Source: Streptomyces musisoli (GTDB taxonomy: Bacteria > Actinomycetota > Actinomycetes > Streptomycetales > Streptomycetaceae). From it: DNA of 64,000 nucleotides. The notes under the pieces are model-generated. The model searched no databases. It had not been told where the DNA came from and worked only from the letters and a program-made list of their open reading frames with translations. A program made the position numbers and the translations under genes. Shown here piece after piece: positions 42,385 to 51,229 of the stretch (within the stretch, counting starts at the first letter, position 1; each line of letters starts with the position of its first letter). The stretch covers positions 1 through 64,000 of the forward strand of contig NZ_JAERRH010000015.1 of the NCBI RefSeq assembly GCF_016741855.1. Direction: 5' to 3'.

Positions 42385-42657
42385 ATGCGTACGCCGGCCC
42401 GTTTCCTCGGTGTCCTCACCGGGATCACCCTCGTCCTCGGCGGCGCGGCCCTGATCGCCCCCGCCGCCCAAGCAGACATCCCGGCCTGCACCAACATGGT
42501 CCAGCAGACAGGCGTCACCGTCTCCGACACCGTCACAGCCGCATGCACCAAGGGTGTGCACAACGACCTACGCGGCTGCGTGACCGCCCTGACCGAGGCC
42601 GGCGTTCCGGGCGGCGCCGCGACCGGCGCCTGCCGGATGGCAGCCAACCCCCCGTGA
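42385..42657 (+). CDS. Small secreted protein
   Basis: 90 residues. A signal peptide (about 1-30, ending in an AQA-type site) precedes a short mature domain with four cysteines (PACTNM, TAACTKG, RGCVTA, GACRMA) that could form two disulfides. ATG 42385 is chosen over ATG 42376 because it gives a compact signal peptide. Unknown function; four-Cys exported peptides of this size are frequent in Streptomyces. Confidence 0.7.
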   Translation: MRTPARFLGVLTGITLVLGGAALIAPAAQADIPACTNMVQQTGVTVSDTVTAACTKGVHNDLRGCVTALTEAGVPGGAATGACRMAANPP

Positions 42658-42932
42658 GGAGCCACCCCGACTGAAAATCCCCGCGGACAGCCGACCATCA
42701 GGGGCGAGACGGCAGTCATGGGCAAGAGCCCCTCGTCACCGCTCCCGGGCGAACACAACCCGCCACCAGCCATGGACGCCCCCTCTGCCCGCCGATTCCC
42801 GGCCACCTCACGCCTCACGCCGCCCGCCGGCAGTGAGTCGGCCTCACGGCACGCACCACTCCAGGCCCCGGCAGCCACCTCTCGCACCGGTCACTCGGAG
42901 CGCTTTCCCGAGGCAGGAGGTCCGGCCGCGGC

Positions 42933-43171
42933 CTACTCCACCAGGCAGCACGCAGCCAGCCGCGGCAGCCGGCGCGCCATCTCCCCCTCGCCATCGAAGT
43001 CGAAGGCCCAGGCAGGATCCAACTGCGGATACCGGATGGTGAAAGCGTCTGCGGGCAGCTGATCACGGTCGCCTGCACATGGGCGTCCCAGGCGATGCCC
43101 AGCACTCCCTCATCCTCCAAAACGAGGCCGCCGGCCGCTGAGGCCCGCACGACGGGCAGCTCCGAGGGCAT
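42933..43171 (-). pseudogene. Frameshifted small gene of unknown family
   Basis: From ATG 43171 one frame reads MPSELPVVRASAAGGLVLED and WDAHVQATVIS. The sequence then continues sensibly only in another frame as PADAFTIRYPQLDPAWAFDF and ends RLPRLAACCLVE at the TAG 42933-42935. A single missing base near 43065 explains both. Either a recently broken gene or a sequencing error. Confidence 0.55.
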
Positions 43172-43351
43172 CACAACACACCCGCAGCAGCGCCCGCCCG
43201 CCCCCACACCCCCACAAACGCCCGGCCCCCATCCCACCCCGCTGCTACCCGACGGCAGCGCACACAACGGGCCACCACCAGCACCCCGTCACACAAAACC
43301 GGCACCCCGCGCGGACTGCCCCGCACGGAATGCCGGCCCTGCCTTCAACCC

Positions 43352-43675
43352 TCAGCCCTGGGTACCACCCTGCGTGTTCCCACTCCCGCCACCCTGAGTA
43401 CCGCCCTGCGTGTTGCCACTACCCCCACCCTGAGTGCCGCCCTGCGTGTTGCCACTACCCCCACCCTGAGTGCCGCCCTGCGTGTTGCCGTTACCCCCGC
43501 CCTGGGTACCACCCTGCGTGTTCCCACTCCCGCCACCCTGGGTACCACCCTGCGTGTTCCCACTCCCGCCACCCTGGGTACCACCCTGCGTGTTCCCACT
43601 CCCGCCACCCTGAGTGCCACCCTGCGTGTTGCCGCTACCCCCACCCTGAGTACCGCCCTGGGTGTTGCCGCTCTT
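43352..43675. repeat. 36-bp tandem repeat, nine units
   Basis: Each unit encodes 12 residues. Variation is mostly synonymous, so the repeat is maintained at protein level, while several neighbouring units are DNA-identical. Confidence 0.85.
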
Positions 43676-43945
43676 CGGCGTGTTCTTCGACGAGGCGCTG
43701 TCCTTGGAGTAGGCGTGCCCTGAGCTGTCGCGGTGGGAGCTGTTGTGCTCAGAGCTGTCATGCCTGCGAGAGCTGTCCCGGTAGGAGCTGCCCTGATGGT
43801 GCTGGTGGTTGCTGGAATGCACGGTCATGTGGTGCTGCGCCATCGGCGCCGCCTCCGCACTGGCCACGCCGAAACCTCCGGCGGCCAGAGCGGCGATGCA
43901 GGAAATACCGGCGATACGGGCAGCGTGACGTCGGGCGTTGAACAT
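43352..43945 (-). CDS. Secreted Gly/Asn/Thr/Gln-repeat protein
   Basis: 197 residues. A signal peptide (about 1-33) is followed by a His/Ser-rich segment (NHQHHQGSSYRDSSRRHDSS). The C-terminal 105 residues are nine copies of SGNTQGGTQGGG with only one substitution (Asn for Ser). The ATG at 43945 has GAGG 8 bases upstream. It resembles a structural or metal-binding surface protein, and the His cluster could bind metal ions. No LPXTG or membrane anchor follows the repeats. Confidence 0.75.
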   Translation of the reverse strand: MFNARRHAARIAGISCIAALAAGGFGVASAEAAPMAQHHMTVHSSNHQHHQGSSYRDSSRRHDSSEHNSSHRDSSGHAYSKDSASSKNTPKSGNTQGGTQGGGSGNTQGGTQGGGSGNTQGGTQGGGSGNTQGGTQGGGSGNTQGGTQGGGNGNTQGGTQGGGSGNTQGGTQGGGSGNTQGGTQGGGSGNTQGGTQG

Positions 43946-44242
43946 GAGAAAACCTCGTGGATTATCCGGGCCTGTAGGGGAATCGCAGTTCCTGTGAACG
44001 AAACCTGCTCATTCATTTCAGCCCCTACGACGGCCCCCGCGTCTCCTCCGTCCGGTGGACCAACAGGCTGACCCACCCATCCACCGCCTCGGCACATCGC
44101 GGCGATGCCGGGACGGGGGACACCCCCACCAGGGATCCGTCACCCGTTCGGGCCGCCGGGCACGGCACAAGAGTGCCTGCGCGTGCGGCCGAGCCGAAGC
44201 ACGCGAACGCTGGATTACACGGGCTTCGAAACGAGGAGCGAG
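43946..44242. other. Divergent promoter region
   Basis: About 300 bases between the repeat protein and the CorA-like gene. No coding frame recognised. Confidence 0.4.
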
Positions 44243-45298
44243 GTGTCGGTGATCGTAACGGTGGTGTCGATGCCGGAGCTGACCGTCACCCGTACGGATA
44301 TTGCGGAGGCTCGCACCCGGCTGGCCACGGACCACTTCGTGCTCGTCGACGTCGAACTACCCGAGGAGGCACAGCCCGGAACACCACAGCACGAGACACA
44401 GGCACGGACACCCCAGCAAGACCGGATGGAAGGGCAGCGGCAAGCGCCACAGGAAACGGAGTCGCTCGCCGCGCAGCTGGGCCTGGACGCCGCAAGCCTG
44501 GACTGGTTCGGCAGAGCGGGTGAGCCGGCGCGGGCCGAGTACCGCAAGGAAGGAACCGGTCTCATCGTGCCCGTGGTCCACGAAGATCAGATCATCCACA
44601 TCCATGCAGTGGTGACCGAACGTTTCCTGGCCACCACGCACCGCGGCCACGCCTACCTGGCCAGGACCATCACCGACGTACTGCGGCATGAACGGCCCAC
44701 CGACCCCGTGGCCGTGCTCTTCCTCCTCCTCGGGGAAGCCCTGGGCACCTACCGCCAGGCCGCCGTGCAAGCCCTGCTGGAAACCGAGGAACTCGAAGAC
44801 GACATGTTCGAAAAACGCAGCCCCGAGCAGGTCTACCGCCTGGCCCAGCTACGACGCCACTCCGCCCTCCTGCACCACTCCCTGCGCCCTTTCCTCGAAG
44901 TCACCGACCAAATCCTCACCCGACGGATGACCAGCCCCAACTTTCCCGAGGAGCGACAACGGCTCGCCCGCGAATTCCAGACAAGCGGCCGACTGGTGCT
45001 GGCCGACATCGAATCCCTCCAGGAAGCCACCCGTCGCGCATTCGCCAGCTACTCCTCACTCATCGCCGGCGAACAGAACGGCGTGATCAACCGGCTGGCC
45101 ATCGTGTCCGTCGTCTTCCTGCCCCTGTCATTCCTCACCGGATTCTTCGGCATGAACTTCACGTTCCTGACCGACAAACTGGAAAGCAAAGACGAGTTCT
45201 GGCTACTCGCCGTGGGCCTGCAAGTGCTCGTACTCTTCGCCTCCCTCTACATACTCCATCGGACCCGGATCTGGCGCAGCCTACGTGAAAACGAATAA
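44243..45298 (+). CDS. CorA-family magnesium/metal ion transporter
   Basis: 351 residues. A large N-terminal cytoplasmic domain with a long helix (about 180-285) precedes two C-terminal membrane helices. The diagnostic GMN motif is at 303-305 (TGFFGMNF), at the end of the first helix. The N-terminal domain contains an unusual Gln/Thr-rich insert around 40-60. GTG 44243 lies just behind GAGGAG; GTG 44249 is an alternative. It should carry Mg2+ or another divalent cation. Confidence 0.9.
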   Translation: MSVIVTVVSMPELTVTRTDIAEARTRLATDHFVLVDVELPEEAQPGTPQHETQARTPQQDRMEGQRQAPQETESLAAQLGLDAASLDWFGRAGEPARAEYRKEGTGLIVPVVHEDQIIHIHAVVTERFLATTHRGHAYLARTITDVLRHERPTDPVAVLFLLLGEALGTYRQAAVQALLETEELEDDMFEKRSPEQVYRLAQLRRHSALLHHSLRPFLEVTDQILTRRMTSPNFPEERQRLAREFQTSGRLVLADIESLQEATRRAFASYSSLIAGEQNGVINRLAIVSVVFLPLSFLTGFFGMNFTFLTDKLESKDEFWLLAVGLQVLVLFASLYILHRTRIWRSLRENE

Positions 45299-45671
45299 CC
45301 GAAACCGACCAGACGAGCCCGGCCGGCAGCCCGGAAAGATCCGCATCCCCCTAGCGGAAACGGTCCTTTTTGCGTACGGGTACACCGGATGCAGACCAGA
45401 CAGCCCCCGGGGACCGGACGGCCCGCCGCGTACCGGCCGCCCTGGCCACTGCCCGCGGCCTAAAATGGTCACCCCGCCGGGTGCAGCAGCCGGCGAGATG
45501 ACCGCCCCGGCGCAGCCCCGCAACGCCACCGGCTCACGGCCGGACCGCCAACGGGATCCCGGCCCGGCCGCACCAGGCGGCCGCCCGGCGGAAGACGTCC
45601 CTCCGTAGGCCCTGGGGCGGCCCGGGGGTATTCCGCTCTGCCCACGTAGCCACGGCCGGGAAGAGGACGAC
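45299..45671. other. Intergenic stretch, nothing recognised
   Basis: About 370 bases before the histidine kinase gene. No convincing frame; it probably holds the promoter of the two-component operon. Confidence 0.4.
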
Positions 45672-46913
45672 ATGACACCTCCGGACGCGTTTCCGCCCTC
45701 CGAACACCCCCCTGCCACTCCGGGGAACGCAGCCCAGACACCGGCCCTGCACCTTCAGCGGTCGTTCAAGTGGCAGGCCCTGCTCCGGCTCGCCATCGTC
45801 CTCGCCTGCATCACGGACCTGGCGGTGTTCCCGCCGTCCGAACAGCTACCGCTCTCCATCGCGCTGGCCGCCGCCTACACCCTGTGGACCCTGGCCACCC
45901 TGTGGGCGGCCTTCACCTCCCGCCCCCCACTGCCCAGCTGGATCTACCCCCTGACCGACCTGACCCTGCTGACCACGCTGATGGCTGTCTCCGGGAACTT
46001 CTCCGACCCGAACTGGAGCTCACCGCTGTCAGCCGACATCTTCCTGTTCATCCCCGTCCTCGCCTCCTTCCAGATGCGGCCCGTCCTCACCGCCGTCTCC
46101 GGAATCCTCGCTGCCGCCTGCTACGCCCTCGGCACGGGCCTGGGCCACCTCGAGCACCCGTACTGGCACTACACAGCCGTCCACACCCTGTTCATCCTCG
46201 TGGTCTGCGCCGGCTGCGTGCTCCTCTCCGACGTCCAGCAGCACCGAGTGCAATCCATACGAGAACTCGCCGAACACCGCCTATGGCTGCTGGACCGCAT
46301 CATGGCCACGGAGGAAACAGAACAACGGAAAATCGCCGAGACACTCCACGACGGAGCCCTGCAAAACATCCTCGCCGCCCGCCACTTCATCGACGAAGCC
46401 GTCACCACCCCCCAGCCAACCGACGCACTCCAGCGCGCCGACGAAGCCCTCACCCAGGCCAGCAGGCAACTCCGTACCTCGGTCCGCACCCTCCACCCCG
46501 AGGTTCTCACCACCGGAGGTCTCGTCCCCGCCCTTCAACACCTCACCGAGCAGGCATCCGAACGAGGAAAATTCCACGCGGAAATCCACACCAGCATCAC
46601 CACCGCCGGCACAGCCGACCGGCCCCTGTTCTGGCTCGCCCGAGAAATACTCGAGAACGTCGTAAAACACGCCCACGCAAAAAACGTCACCGTCACACTG
46701 CAACCACACGACCACAATCCGGAAAACATACAGCTCACCATCACCGACGACGGAATCGGCATCCCCCAGAACGCCCTCACCCGAAGCCTTGCCAGCGGAC
46801 ACATCGGCCTCGCCTCCCACCGCGCCCGCATCGAAGGCATCGGAGGCACTTTCACCATAAGAAACAACACCACCGGCGGCACCACCGTCGAAGCCGTCGT
46901 ACCTCAGACCTGA
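45672..46913 (+). CDS. NarL-type sensor histidine kinase
   Basis: 413 residues. Six membrane helices occupy about 35-190. A HisKA_3 dimerisation domain carries phospho-acceptor His226 in LHDGALQNI. A HATPase_c domain follows with N-box ENVVKHA and G-boxes DDGIGI and GHIGLASHRARI. There is no large extracellular sensor, so the membrane domain itself probably senses. The ATG at 45672 has GAGG 6 bases upstream. The cognate regulator follows. Confidence 0.92.
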   Translation: MTPPDAFPPSEHPPATPGNAAQTPALHLQRSFKWQALLRLAIVLACITDLAVFPPSEQLPLSIALAAAYTLWTLATLWAAFTSRPPLPSWIYPLTDLTLLTTLMAVSGNFSDPNWSSPLSADIFLFIPVLASFQMRPVLTAVSGILAAACYALGTGLGHLEHPYWHYTAVHTLFILVVCAGCVLLSDVQQHRVQSIRELAEHRLWLLDRIMATEETEQRKIAETLHDGALQNILAARHFIDEAVTTPQPTDALQRADEALTQASRQLRTSVRTLHPEVLTTGGLVPALQHLTEQASERGKFHAEIHTSITTAGTADRPLFWLAREILENVVKHAHAKNVTVTLQPHDHNPENIQLTITDDGIGIPQNALTRSLASGHIGLASHRARIEGIGGTFTIRNNTTGGTTVEAVVPQT

Positions 46914-47048
46914 TCCACCCATGCCGGTCCGGCCCTGCTCACCCGAGAGGCCCCGACACTCACTACGCCGGCAACAAGCACCCATCGCGTAAACCGCCGA
47001 TGACCACACAAGGGCAGCACACCCTTGCAGACGAAAGGTCGGACTGCC

Positions 47049-47699
47049 GTGACAACGCCGAATCCCGCCCGGATCACCGTGGTCATCGCCGACGATCATC
47101 CGCTGTTCCGCGAAGGCATATCACGCGCACTACAGCTCAGCGGAACCATCGACGTCATCGCCGAGGCAGAAAACGGCCGCGATGCCCTCGACATCATCCG
47201 CCGAGAACAACCTGACATCGCCGTACTCGACCTCCGCATGCCGGAACTCGACGGCATCGCCGTCCTTCACGCGCTCACCAGAGACAACATTCCCACCCGC
47301 GTCCTTCTCCTCTCCGCCTTCACCGAAAGCGCCTCCGTCTACCAGGCCATCGAAGAAGGAGCCGCAGGCTATCTCACCAAAGACACCAAACGCTCCGAGA
47401 TCATCAGCGCGATCCACACCATCCATCACGGACAAACGGTGGTGCCACCCGACGTCACCACGGGTCTCGCCGAACAAATCCGCAAACGTCGCACCCAGAG
47501 CGCCCCGACCCTCACCGCCCGCGAACAACAAGTTCTCCAGGCGATAGCCCGCGGCCTCAGCACACCCCAAATCGCCCAAGAACTCTTCCTCGGTGCCAGC
47601 ACCGTCAAGACCCACACCCAACACCTCTACGAAAAACTCAACGTCACCGACCGCGCCCAGGCCGTCGCCGAAGCCATGCGACGCGGACTGCTCGAATGA
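47049..47699 (+). CDS. NarL/LuxR-type response regulator
   Basis: 216 residues. The receiver domain has the acidic pair DD (15-16), phospho-acceptor Asp61 (AVLDLRMPELDG) and the conserved Lys (YLTKDT). A LuxR helix-turn-helix is at about 148-210 (LTAREQQVLQAIARGLSTPQ). The GTG at 47049 follows GAAAGG at 10 bases. It lies 135 bases after the histidine kinase gene, and together they form a two-component system of unknown signal. Confidence 0.92.
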   Translation: MTTPNPARITVVIADDHPLFREGISRALQLSGTIDVIAEAENGRDALDIIRREQPDIAVLDLRMPELDGIAVLHALTRDNIPTRVLLLSAFTESASVYQAIEEGAAGYLTKDTKRSEIISAIHTIHHGQTVVPPDVTTGLAEQIRKRRTQSAPTLTAREQQVLQAIARGLSTPQIAQELFLGASTVKTHTQHLYEKLNVTDRAQAVAEAMRRGLLE

Positions 47700-47805
47700 C
47701 CGCCCTCGCCCGTCCCCGCAGAGGACACCCGAGCACGCCCCCCGCGGGAACATCGACCGCAGGTTTGGTGCGACGTCGCTCTCCAAGGGCCGACCGACGG
47801 CCGGT

Positions 47806-48156
47806 TCACCTGCCGTACAGGTAGAAGCGGGCAGGGACGAAGACCTCGTGACCTGTGAGGAAGCGGACCCGTACCCCCGCCTTGGTCCACGTCGTGGACT
47901 TGATGCCAGGGGCCCCCAGGTCCGGGGAGACTTGTACCCAGTGTCCGTAGGACAGGCCGGGGTCCCGGCCGATCACCACCCCGTACGTGTGCCGTCCGGA
48001 CAGCGTGTGCTTGTGCACCAGCCCCAGGTAGTGCGTCGATTCGTCGTCGTAGGCGACTGACGAGGGCGCCGTGCTCCGGTACGTCACCTCGGTGCGCGGC
48101 CACCACAGCACGGTCACCGCGCCGACGGTCAGCACGACACCCACGAGGATGCCCAC
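47806..48156 (-). CDS. Membrane-anchored hypothetical protein, start uncertain
   Basis: At least 116 residues. A membrane helix at the start (GILVGVVLTVGAVTVLWW) and a roughly 90-residue outer domain with the ends GHWVQVSPDLGAPGIKSTTW and VPARFYLYGR. GTG 48156 would begin inside the helix. The frame is open and protein-like for about 30 codons upstream (DTFAVDQLGHSLRPTSRRAR), which gives the expected positive-inside segment. No ATG, GTG or TTG occurs there, but GGAGAAG stands just before an ATC codon. A rare ATC start or a mutated start is possible. Confidence 0.6.
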   Translation of the reverse strand: MGILVGVVLTVGAVTVLWWPRTEVTYRSTAPSSVAYDDESTHYLGLVHKHTLSGRHTYGVVIGRDPGLSYGHWVQVSPDLGAPGIKSTTWTKAGVRVRFLTGHEVFVPARFYLYGR

Positions 48157-48444
48157 CGCGAAAGCGCCGATTCTTGCCCTGCGGCTGGTCGGCCGCAGGC
48201 TGTGGCCGAGCTGGTCGACAGCGAACGTATCGATGGCACTTCTCCAAAACCGCGGTTGCTCCGCGATGGACGGTCACGGAGCCGGACTTTTCGAGAAGGA
48301 CGCGGAAGGCGCCCGTTCGGTTGTGGGCCAGGCCGTGAGACGACGAAGTGGGGGCGCCGGGCGAGCCCGCGGCGCGGCTGTGGCGGCAGCCCTGTTCGGG
48401 TGACTCAGCGGCCTGCGCCGGCGCCGAAGTGGAAGTCTCACTGC

Positions 48445-48981
48445 ATGAGCAAGACCGCACTGATCGTCATCGACATGATCAACACCTACGAACATCCGGA
48501 CGCCGAGCTGCTGCTCCCTTCGGCGCGGAGGGTCGTACCGGTGCTGACCGAGCTGCTGCACCGTGCGCGGCAGCACGGAGCCCCGGTCATCTATGTCAAC
48601 GACAACTTCGGGGAGTGGCGCTCGCACCACGGCGAGCTGCTGGAACACGCTCTGGCCAGTCCCCATGCGGCCCTCGTCGAGCCGCTGTGCCCCGACGCCG
48701 ACTCCCTTTTCGTGCTCAAGGCCCGGCACTCCATCTTCTACGAGACGCCCCTGGGGTATCTGCTCCAGCAACAGGGGATCGAGCACCTGGTGCTCTGCGG
48801 ACAGGTGACCGAGCAGTGCGTGCTCTACTCCGCCCTCGATGCCCACATCCGCCACCTGGAAGTGGTCGTCCCCCGGGACGCCGTCGCCCACATCCACCAA
48901 GACCTCGCAGAGGCGGCACTGCGCATGATGGAAAGGAACATGGGTGCACGCGTGTGCATGAGCCGGGAACTCTGGACATAG
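48445..48981 (+). CDS. Isochorismatase-family cysteine hydrolase
   Basis: 178 residues with the complete catalytic triad of the family: Asp10 (VIDMIN), Lys92 (VLKARHSIF) and Cys125 (GQVTEQCVLYSALDA). Members hydrolyse isochorismate, nicotinamide or related amides. The compact size and EWRSHHGELLEHA segment point to a general nicotinamidase/isochorismatase-like enzyme, so the substrate is open. ATG 48445 has a weak GGAAG site at 10 bases; the frame upstream is not coding. Confidence 0.88.
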   Translation: MSKTALIVIDMINTYEHPDAELLLPSARRVVPVLTELLHRARQHGAPVIYVNDNFGEWRSHHGELLEHALASPHAALVEPLCPDADSLFVLKARHSIFYETPLGYLLQQQGIEHLVLCGQVTEQCVLYSALDAHIRHLEVVVPRDAVAHIHQDLAEAALRMMERNMGARVCMSRELWT

Positions 48982-49189
48982 CTCCGGCAGGCGCCGCGAC
49001 GCGGGAGGGCGCGACCCAGGCGCAGACGTCCGATGGCAGTCGAGCCCTCGGCTGCCTCGCCCTGACGGCACGGAAAACCCCGAGGACTGGCGTGTCGTCG
49101 ACCACGTTCTCAGTGAGCCGTGGCGGCTGATCGACTGCCTCACCGTGCTGCGCCCAGAGGACGTGAGTGCTGTGCTCGCTGGGCCTGTC

Positions 49190-50173
49190 TCAGGCCTGGG
49201 CGTGGGGGCGTGAGACGACGAGTGTCCTCAGCATGGCGGCGCCCGCGACGACGGCGGCGAGATGCAGGACCGCGGCGACGGCGAGATTCTCCGGCAGGGT
49301 CACGTCGGCCGGGTGGACCAGCGCGACCAGCAGCGTGATGGGCAGTTTCCAGCCGCTCCACGCAAACAGCGAGCCCGACCCGAGCCAGCCGAGGCCCAAC
49401 AGGAGCCGGTGGCGCAGCCCGGCGGGGCGTGCGCGAGCGAGCGTCCAGGTGGCGGCCGCACCGGCGAGCGCCCAGAAGGCGCCCACGCCGGTCAGCACGT
49501 ATCCGTTGGTGTCCCGCTCGTCCGGGCGTGAGATTCCCAGCGTGCCGCCGACTGCCCAGTACAGCCAGACCAGCCCGACGACGACCGCGACGACGGCCAC
49601 CCATGACGCCCTCGCAGCTTCGACTGCGCGGCGCCGCTGGGAAGCGGCGCCGGGACGTGGCGCGTCGGCACCGTCGCCGTCCCCGACTCGGCCGAGGAAT
49701 GCGTGCGGCCAGCGGCGCCGCAGGTAGGCGGGCAAGGCGACGGCAAGTCCCAGCCCCATCCCGACGAAGCTGAACTGGACCAGCGCGGCCTCCCAGCCGG
49801 GCATGACGGCCTCGTCGCTCCCACCACCGCCCGAGCCACCGTGGGCGGCGTCCAGCAGGGCGCTGAACACGGCGTACGGAAGGATCGACACCAGGAACCC
49901 CGATCCCGTCCAGGCGCAGAACAGCACCAGCCGCCCAGGTATCCGCATACCCCAGGGCCGCACCAGAGCGAGCGCCGTCGCGATCCCGATCCCCGCCATA
50001 CCGATGGTCACCGTATTGAGCAGCACCCATCCGGTGATGTCGAAACCCTTGCCGATCGGTGCCACGCCGAGAAGCGAGCCCACCACCCACGTCACTTTGA
50101 TCAGCAGGTACGGCGACAGGGCCAGCGCCGCCCCGTACGCCGCGCCCCGCCCGACTCGATCCCAGCGTTCCAC
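49190..50173 (-). CDS. Multi-pass membrane protein of unknown function
   Basis: 327 residues with about eight hydrophobic segments (near 15-35, 47-68, 82-103, 130-150, 190-210, 226-246, 258-275, 290-315). Short loops and one Gly/Ser-rich linker (AAHGGSGGGGSDEA) join them. The GTG at 50173 follows GGAGGGAAGG at about 10 bases. Common type in Streptomyces; no transport motif seen. Confidence 0.7.
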   Translation of the reverse strand: MERWDRVGRGAAYGAALALSPYLLIKVTWVVGSLLGVAPIGKGFDITGWVLLNTVTIGMAGIGIATALALVRPWGMRIPGRLVLFCAWTGSGFLVSILPYAVFSALLDAAHGGSGGGGSDEAVMPGWEAALVQFSFVGMGLGLAVALPAYLRRRWPHAFLGRVGDGDGADAPRPGAASQRRRAVEAARASWVAVVAVVVGLVWLYWAVGGTLGISRPDERDTNGYVLTGVGAFWALAGAAATWTLARARPAGLRHRLLLGLGWLGSGSLFAWSGWKLPITLLVALVHPADVTLPENLAVAAVLHLAAVVAGAAMLRTLVVSRPHAQA

Positions 50174-50544
50174 CCCGAAACCACCTTCCCTCCACGGGAA
50201 TCCAGCCTCGCGCCTCCCTCACGTGCGTACGTCCACCGCTGGGGGTGTTCTCCTCCCCCACCCGACGGATACCGCCCTCGTCATCCAGGCCGACCGGCAC
50301 TGAGGGGCCGGACAGTGCCGCGACGACGGCCTGGCTGAGGTGGGGAGGCCGGCCGCGCCCGCCGCGTAGTCGTCGTGGCCACCCGTCAGGAGTCGCTCTC
50401 CAAGCACGTCCGCAGGCACCGCCGCCCTACGACGTCCGCAGGCACCGCCGCCCTACGACGTCCGCAGGCACCGTCGCCCAACCGAGGTATCCCGCTCGGC
50501 AGCCGCAATGGTCCGGCTCGCCCGGACGAAGCACCCCAGGGCGC
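50174..50544. other. Intergenic stretch with minisatellite
   Basis: About 370 bases. It contains the 26-base repeat at 50407-50480; no gene recognised. Confidence 0.45.
50407..50480. repeat. 26-bp tandem repeat, about 2.8 copies
   Basis: Units starting CGTCCGCAGGCACCGCCGCC begin at 50407, 50433 and 50459. The first two are identical; the third has a T and then ends. Confidence 0.85.
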
Positions 50545-51162
50545 TCAGTCGGTGCTTCGGGGGAAGAACGTGACCGGTGTGTCACCCGTGTACTGGAACT
50601 CGCCGCCGGGCGGGCAGTTCGCGTCCGGGTCGGTGCCGAGCCCGTCACAGTGCTGTGCGCTCAGCCGCATGAAGACCGTGGTGGTGTGGGCCCCGGCGCT
50701 GAGCGGGTGCAGCGGGGGCGTGGCGAAGCTGGCGATGCGGACGTTGGCCTCGGAGTCCAGATCCACGCGGCGCAACACCTGTTTCCCGGTGAAGACGTAG
50801 CTGCGTTCCTGCGCGGTGCCGATGTCGTTGACGACCCGGATACCGCGGAACTTCGACACGAAGTCGTCCATGGGAGCGCGACGCGCCGGTTTGTAACCAG
50901 GGGGGTACACGGCGCCCTTGGCGCTCGCCGCCGTAACCCATGCCGGGAAGGTCCGGACCCACTTCTCGCCCACGAACGCCTCGCGGCACGGGGGCGGACC
51001 GATCAGCCGCTGGGGGACGCCCAGGAACTCGTTGAGGTCGACCCCCTCGAACACGCAGGCGTGCTCGGCCGGCGGCTGGGCGGCCCGCGTCGAAAGCGTC
51101 TCCTGTGCCTGCGCGGTGCCGCCTGTCAGGGCCGCCGACAGGGCCAGTACGGCGGACACCAC
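50545..51162 (-). CDS. Secreted hypothetical protein, start uncertain
   Basis: About 205 residues from GTG 51162. The hydrophobic VVSAVLALSAALTGGTAQAQ is a signal peptide core. The basic segment that should precede it (QRRRARGRTA) is in frame upstream, so the true start is probably earlier, although no usual start codon is in frame before the stop of the upstream gene at 51230. The mature part has four cysteines (HACVFEG, PPCREAF, QHCDGLG, ANCPPGG) and a strand-rich fold. An ATG in another frame overlaps the upstream stop; a frameshift near 51170-51220 would join it. Confidence 0.6.
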   Translation of the reverse strand: MVSAVLALSAALTGGTAQAQETLSTRAAQPPAEHACVFEGVDLNEFLGVPQRLIGPPPCREAFVGEKWVRTFPAWVTAASAKGAVYPPGYKPARRAPMDDFVSKFRGIRVVNDIGTAQERSYVFTGKQVLRRVDLDSEANVRIASFATPPLHPLSAGAHTTTVFMRLSAQHCDGLGTDPDANCPPGGEFQYTGDTPVTFFPRSTD

Positions 51163-51229
51163 GGCGGTGCGCCCACGGGCCCTACGCCGTTGTGATCCGA
51201 GGTGTTCCGTGAGCGGGCCCTCGCGCTCA

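Noticed and set aside
43352..43675. 36-base repeats of CRISPR-like length
   Set aside because: Units are contiguous without spacers and encode a 12-residue protein repeat.
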